Position numbers and translations under genes: made by a program
The notes under the pieces: model-generated
What the model was told of the DNA's origin: nothing
What the model saw: the letters and a program-made list of their open reading frames with translations, nothing else
Databases searched by the model: none
Shown here: one piece after another, positions 4,742 to 6,753 of the stretch
Position numbering within the stretch: the stretch's first letter is position 1
Layout of the letters: each line of letters starts with the position of its first letter
Source of the DNA: Gammaproteobacteria bacterium
GTDB taxonomy: Bacteria > Pseudomonadota > Gammaproteobacteria > UBA6429 > Thiohalophilaceae
DNA: 6,753 nucleotides
Assembly (NCBI GenBank): GCA_029882235.1
Contig: JAOULB010000114.1
Span: forward strand, 1 to 6,753
Direction of reading: 5' to 3'

Positions 4742-6717
4742 TAGATGACTCGATCATTGCCGCCATCGATGGGTAATTGCGCCCCCGTGGTTTTGGCAAA
4801 CAGGGGGCCACACATTTCGGCCACGAGCTCAGCGACGTCATGGCTGCGTATTTCTGTTTTTAGAATATTCTTGCGTTTATATTCTTCCACCGTCATACCA
4901 TAAGATTCAGCCCTGGACTTCAGCACCTCTTCCGTCCAGATGGCTGTATCAAACACGGCATCGGGATGTAGTGTATTAACACGAATATTATCGGGCCCCA
5001 TCTCAAGCGCGGCGATACGTGCAAGTTGTGTTATACCAGCTTTCGCAACCGAATAAGCGGCTGCACCCGGCCCTGGAGCAGGAACATTTTTTGAACCCAT
5101 CATCACAATGCGACCACCGTTAGGTGCTAACTTTAATAGTGGATGTGCTTCGGCAAGAAACAAAAGACAGGCATCCATATTGATTTGCATGACCTCTCGC
5201 CAGGCCTCAAGCGAGAGATCTTTAATCTCACAGCTGGCTGGAAAAATACCGGCATTCAATACCAGCATGTCCAGCCCACCAAACTGACGTAACCCTTTTT
5301 CCAGTGCCTGATTAATATGTTGTTTAATACTGACATCACAGACAATGCCGAGATAGTCAGGACGAGTAAACATCGTTTCGACAGTTTGATTTATGTCTAA
5401 CCCAACAACCGCCGCACCGCGTGCCAATAAAGATTCAACACAGGCACGACCTATACCTGATGCCGCACCAGTTACTAAAGCAATTTCACCATTGAAGATC
5501 GGTGACTTACCCGGTTTTTTTAGCTTGGCCTGTTCCAGCTCCCAGTATTCAACATCGAAAATATCCTGCCCCGGGAGTGCCTGAAATCGATCCAGTTTAC
5601 TTGCGCGCAATATAACATCAACAGTGTGATCATAAATGTCTTCGACAATACAGGTATCTTTCGCTGTACGCCCAACACTTGACAGTCCAAAGCGTTCATC
5701 CAGCACGACTCGCGGTGCGGGGTCGAGCATGACAACTTCATTTTTTGATTTAGCCGAATATTTATCAAAGTATCTTTTATAGGCATCGACATAGTCATCA
5801 ACATCATGGCCTAACATGGGCACCCGCTTGGTACGAATCACATGGTCGGGTGTCGCTGGCCCCTGCATACAGATTGTCGAAATATCATCACGCTTAATAT
5901 ATTCATAATATTTAAATGCTGGGTTTGTTTTTACCAGCATGGCCTGGCCGGCCGCTGTTGAGATATCGGCACGCAGTTGTGCTAAGGGTTTATTGCTGCG
6001 ACGTTCTTCTCTTAAATGCGCGGTTGCACTAAGAAGGGTCCAGGCCTTATGCGACTTTAAATATTTAACTGAGAGATTCACCAGTCGAATCATGCGCTCA
6101 TACGATTCTTTGGCGCTATCAGCAAAAGAAAAGATGCCGTGATTCATCAGCACCATGCCCAGAGTTTTATCGGTACGTTCTTTTTTAAATCGTTCTGCAC
6201 AGAGTCGTGCCAGATCAAAACCCGGCATACAATACGGAATGATGACGACACTATCACCATAGATTTCCTTGATCCGTTCCAGACCATCCGGCGTATTTGT
6301 GACCGTGACCACCGCATCGGCATGAGTATGATCAACATACTTATCGGGAATAATGGCATGCAGGATTGCTTCGACGGAAGGCGTCGGGGCACTTGCAAGC
6401 GTCATATGTGTTTTGAGTTCATTCACCATGTCTGAATCCGACAGTGAATCAAGCTCAGCCAGTTTGAGTAAATGCGCCATACGCACAGGTGCAAACCCGG
6501 GGCGGTCAATGGTTTCCAGATCCCAACCACTACCTTTCACATACAGGATATTTTCATCTTCGCCAAGAATATTTTTCTCAGTGATTTTTACTGAGGTATT
6601 ACCACCACCATGTAAGACCAATGTGGGATCACCGCCGAGCAGGCGCGAAGAATAGACACGTAAGCCAAGGTCATCGTTAAACTCACTGGCTTCTTTATCG
6701 TTCCAAAGACTTTTCAT
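4741..6717 (-). CDS. Bifunctional class II aldolase / short-chain dehydrogenase (RhaEW/YuxG-like)
   Basis: A 658-residue fusion. The N-terminal class II aldolase/adducin domain (about 15–230) has the phosphate-binding GGGNTSVK (37–44), a candidate acidic residue E116 in PSVEA, zinc ligands H130 and H132 in DHTHAD, and H193 in MNHG. After a linker region (about 230–405) a C-terminal short-chain dehydrogenase (about 410–658) has the NAD(P)-binding TGAASGIG (416–423), NAG (488–490), and the catalytic set S542, Y555 and K559 (YSVAK), ending TTGAQLPIDGGN. Known members of this architecture split rhamnulose 1-phosphate to dihydroxyacetone phosphate and lactaldehyde and oxidise the aldehyde; whether this protein uses that sugar is not shown, as no rhamnose kinase or isomerase is visible. 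The start ATG has only a weak ribosome-binding site, but MKSLWND is a plausible N-terminus for the family. The gene is followed by a coupled cupin gene. Confidence 0.9.
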   Translation of the reverse strand: MKSLWNDKEASEFNDDLGLRVYSSRLLGGDPTLVLHGGGNTSVKITEKNILGEDENILYVKGSGWDLETIDRPGFAPVRMAHLLKLAELDSLSDSDMVNELKTHMTLASAPTPSVEAILHAIIPDKYVDHTHADAVVTVTNTPDGLERIKEIYGDSVVIIPYCMPGFDLARLCAERFKKERTDKTLGMVLMNHGIFSFADSAKESYERMIRLVNLSVKYLKSHKAWTLLSATAHLREERRSNKPLAQLRADISTAAGQAMLVKTNPAFKYYEYIKRDDISTICMQGPATPDHVIRTKRVPMLGHDVDDYVDAYKRYFDKYSAKSKNEVVMLDPAPRVVLDERFGLSSVGRTAKDTCIVEDIYDHTVDVILRASKLDRFQALPGQDIFDVEYWELEQAKLKKPGKSPIFNGEIALVTGAASGIGRACVESLLARGAAVVGLDINQTVETMFTRPDYLGIVCDVSIKQHINQALEKGLRQFGGLDMLVLNAGIFPASCEIKDLSLEAWREVMQINMDACLLFLAEAHPLLKLAPNGGRIVMMGSKNVPAPGPGAAAYSVAKAGITQLARIAALEMGPDNIRVNTLHPDAVFDTAIWTEEVLKSRAESYGMTVEEYKRKNILKTEIRSHDVAELVAEMCGPLFAKTTGAQLPIDGGNDRVI

Positions 6718-6753
6718 GTTTGATATTTTTCTTGTTTGATTGACGGCTTAACT
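6718..6753 (-). other. Leader of the aldolase–dehydrogenase gene (window edge)
   Basis: Only 36 bp remain upstream of the start codon. I see an A-rich stretch (AAGAAAAATATC on the minus strand) but no clear Shine–Dalgarno or promoter. Whether another gene precedes it in the same operon cannot be told. Confidence 0.4.

Noticed and set aside
1..6753. CRISPR arrays, tRNA or rRNA genes, insertion sequences, integrases
   Set aside because: Reading both strands I saw no regularly spaced repeats, no tRNA-like cloverleaf and no transposase or integrase motifs.

Overview
The window holds a complete acyl-homoserine-lactone (AHL) quorum-sensing cassette, luxR–luxI–luxR, set between two groups of carbon-metabolism genes on the opposite strand. 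Canonical LuxI/LuxR proteins, a near-canonical lux box and a GlpD-type dehydrogenase point to a proteobacterium, most likely a gammaproteobacterium; no rRNA or other marker allows a finer placement. The base composition is moderate. Sampled 60-base blocks of the flanking genes are about half G+C (781–840: 31 of 60; 5521–5580: 32 of 60), while a block inside the second luxR is much more A+T-rich (3541–3600: 17 of 60).

Left part, minus strand (1–1721): a cytoplasmic glycerophosphodiester phosphodiesterase gene overlaps by an ATGA the start of glpD (FAD-dependent glycerol-3-phosphate dehydrogenase), which runs off the left edge. Together they would convert glycerophosphodiesters to glycerol 3-phosphate and then to dihydroxyacetone phosphate. 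Their likely promoter carries a perfect 7-5-7 palindrome between its -35 and -10 elements.

Divergent region (1722–1949): about 230 bp with no gene. It holds the GDPD promoter and operator, a 10-bp perfect inverted repeat, and a degenerate relative of the operator close to luxR.

Centre, plus strand (1950–4264): a complete LuxR-type AHL receptor, then a 149-bp gap with a clear lux box and a hairpin that can cover the luxI ribosome-binding site, then a complete LuxI-type synthase, an intrinsic-terminator-like hairpin, and a second LuxR-type regulator. The second regulator keeps the DNA-binding domain but has lost most of the conserved ligand-pocket residues. The picture is an autoinducing receptor–synthase pair with a nearby divergent regulator that may modulate it.

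Right part, minus strand (4244–6717): a fused class II aldolase/short-chain dehydrogenase overlaps (TAATG) a WbuC-type cupin gene. The cupin converges on the second luxR with a 21-bp overlap of coding sequence. The aldolase–dehydrogenase resembles enzymes that split a deoxy-sugar phosphate to dihydroxyacetone phosphate plus an aldehyde, so both flanking gene groups may feed the same triose-phosphate pool. All four metabolic genes share one strand, and the quorum-sensing cassette lies between them in the opposite direction.
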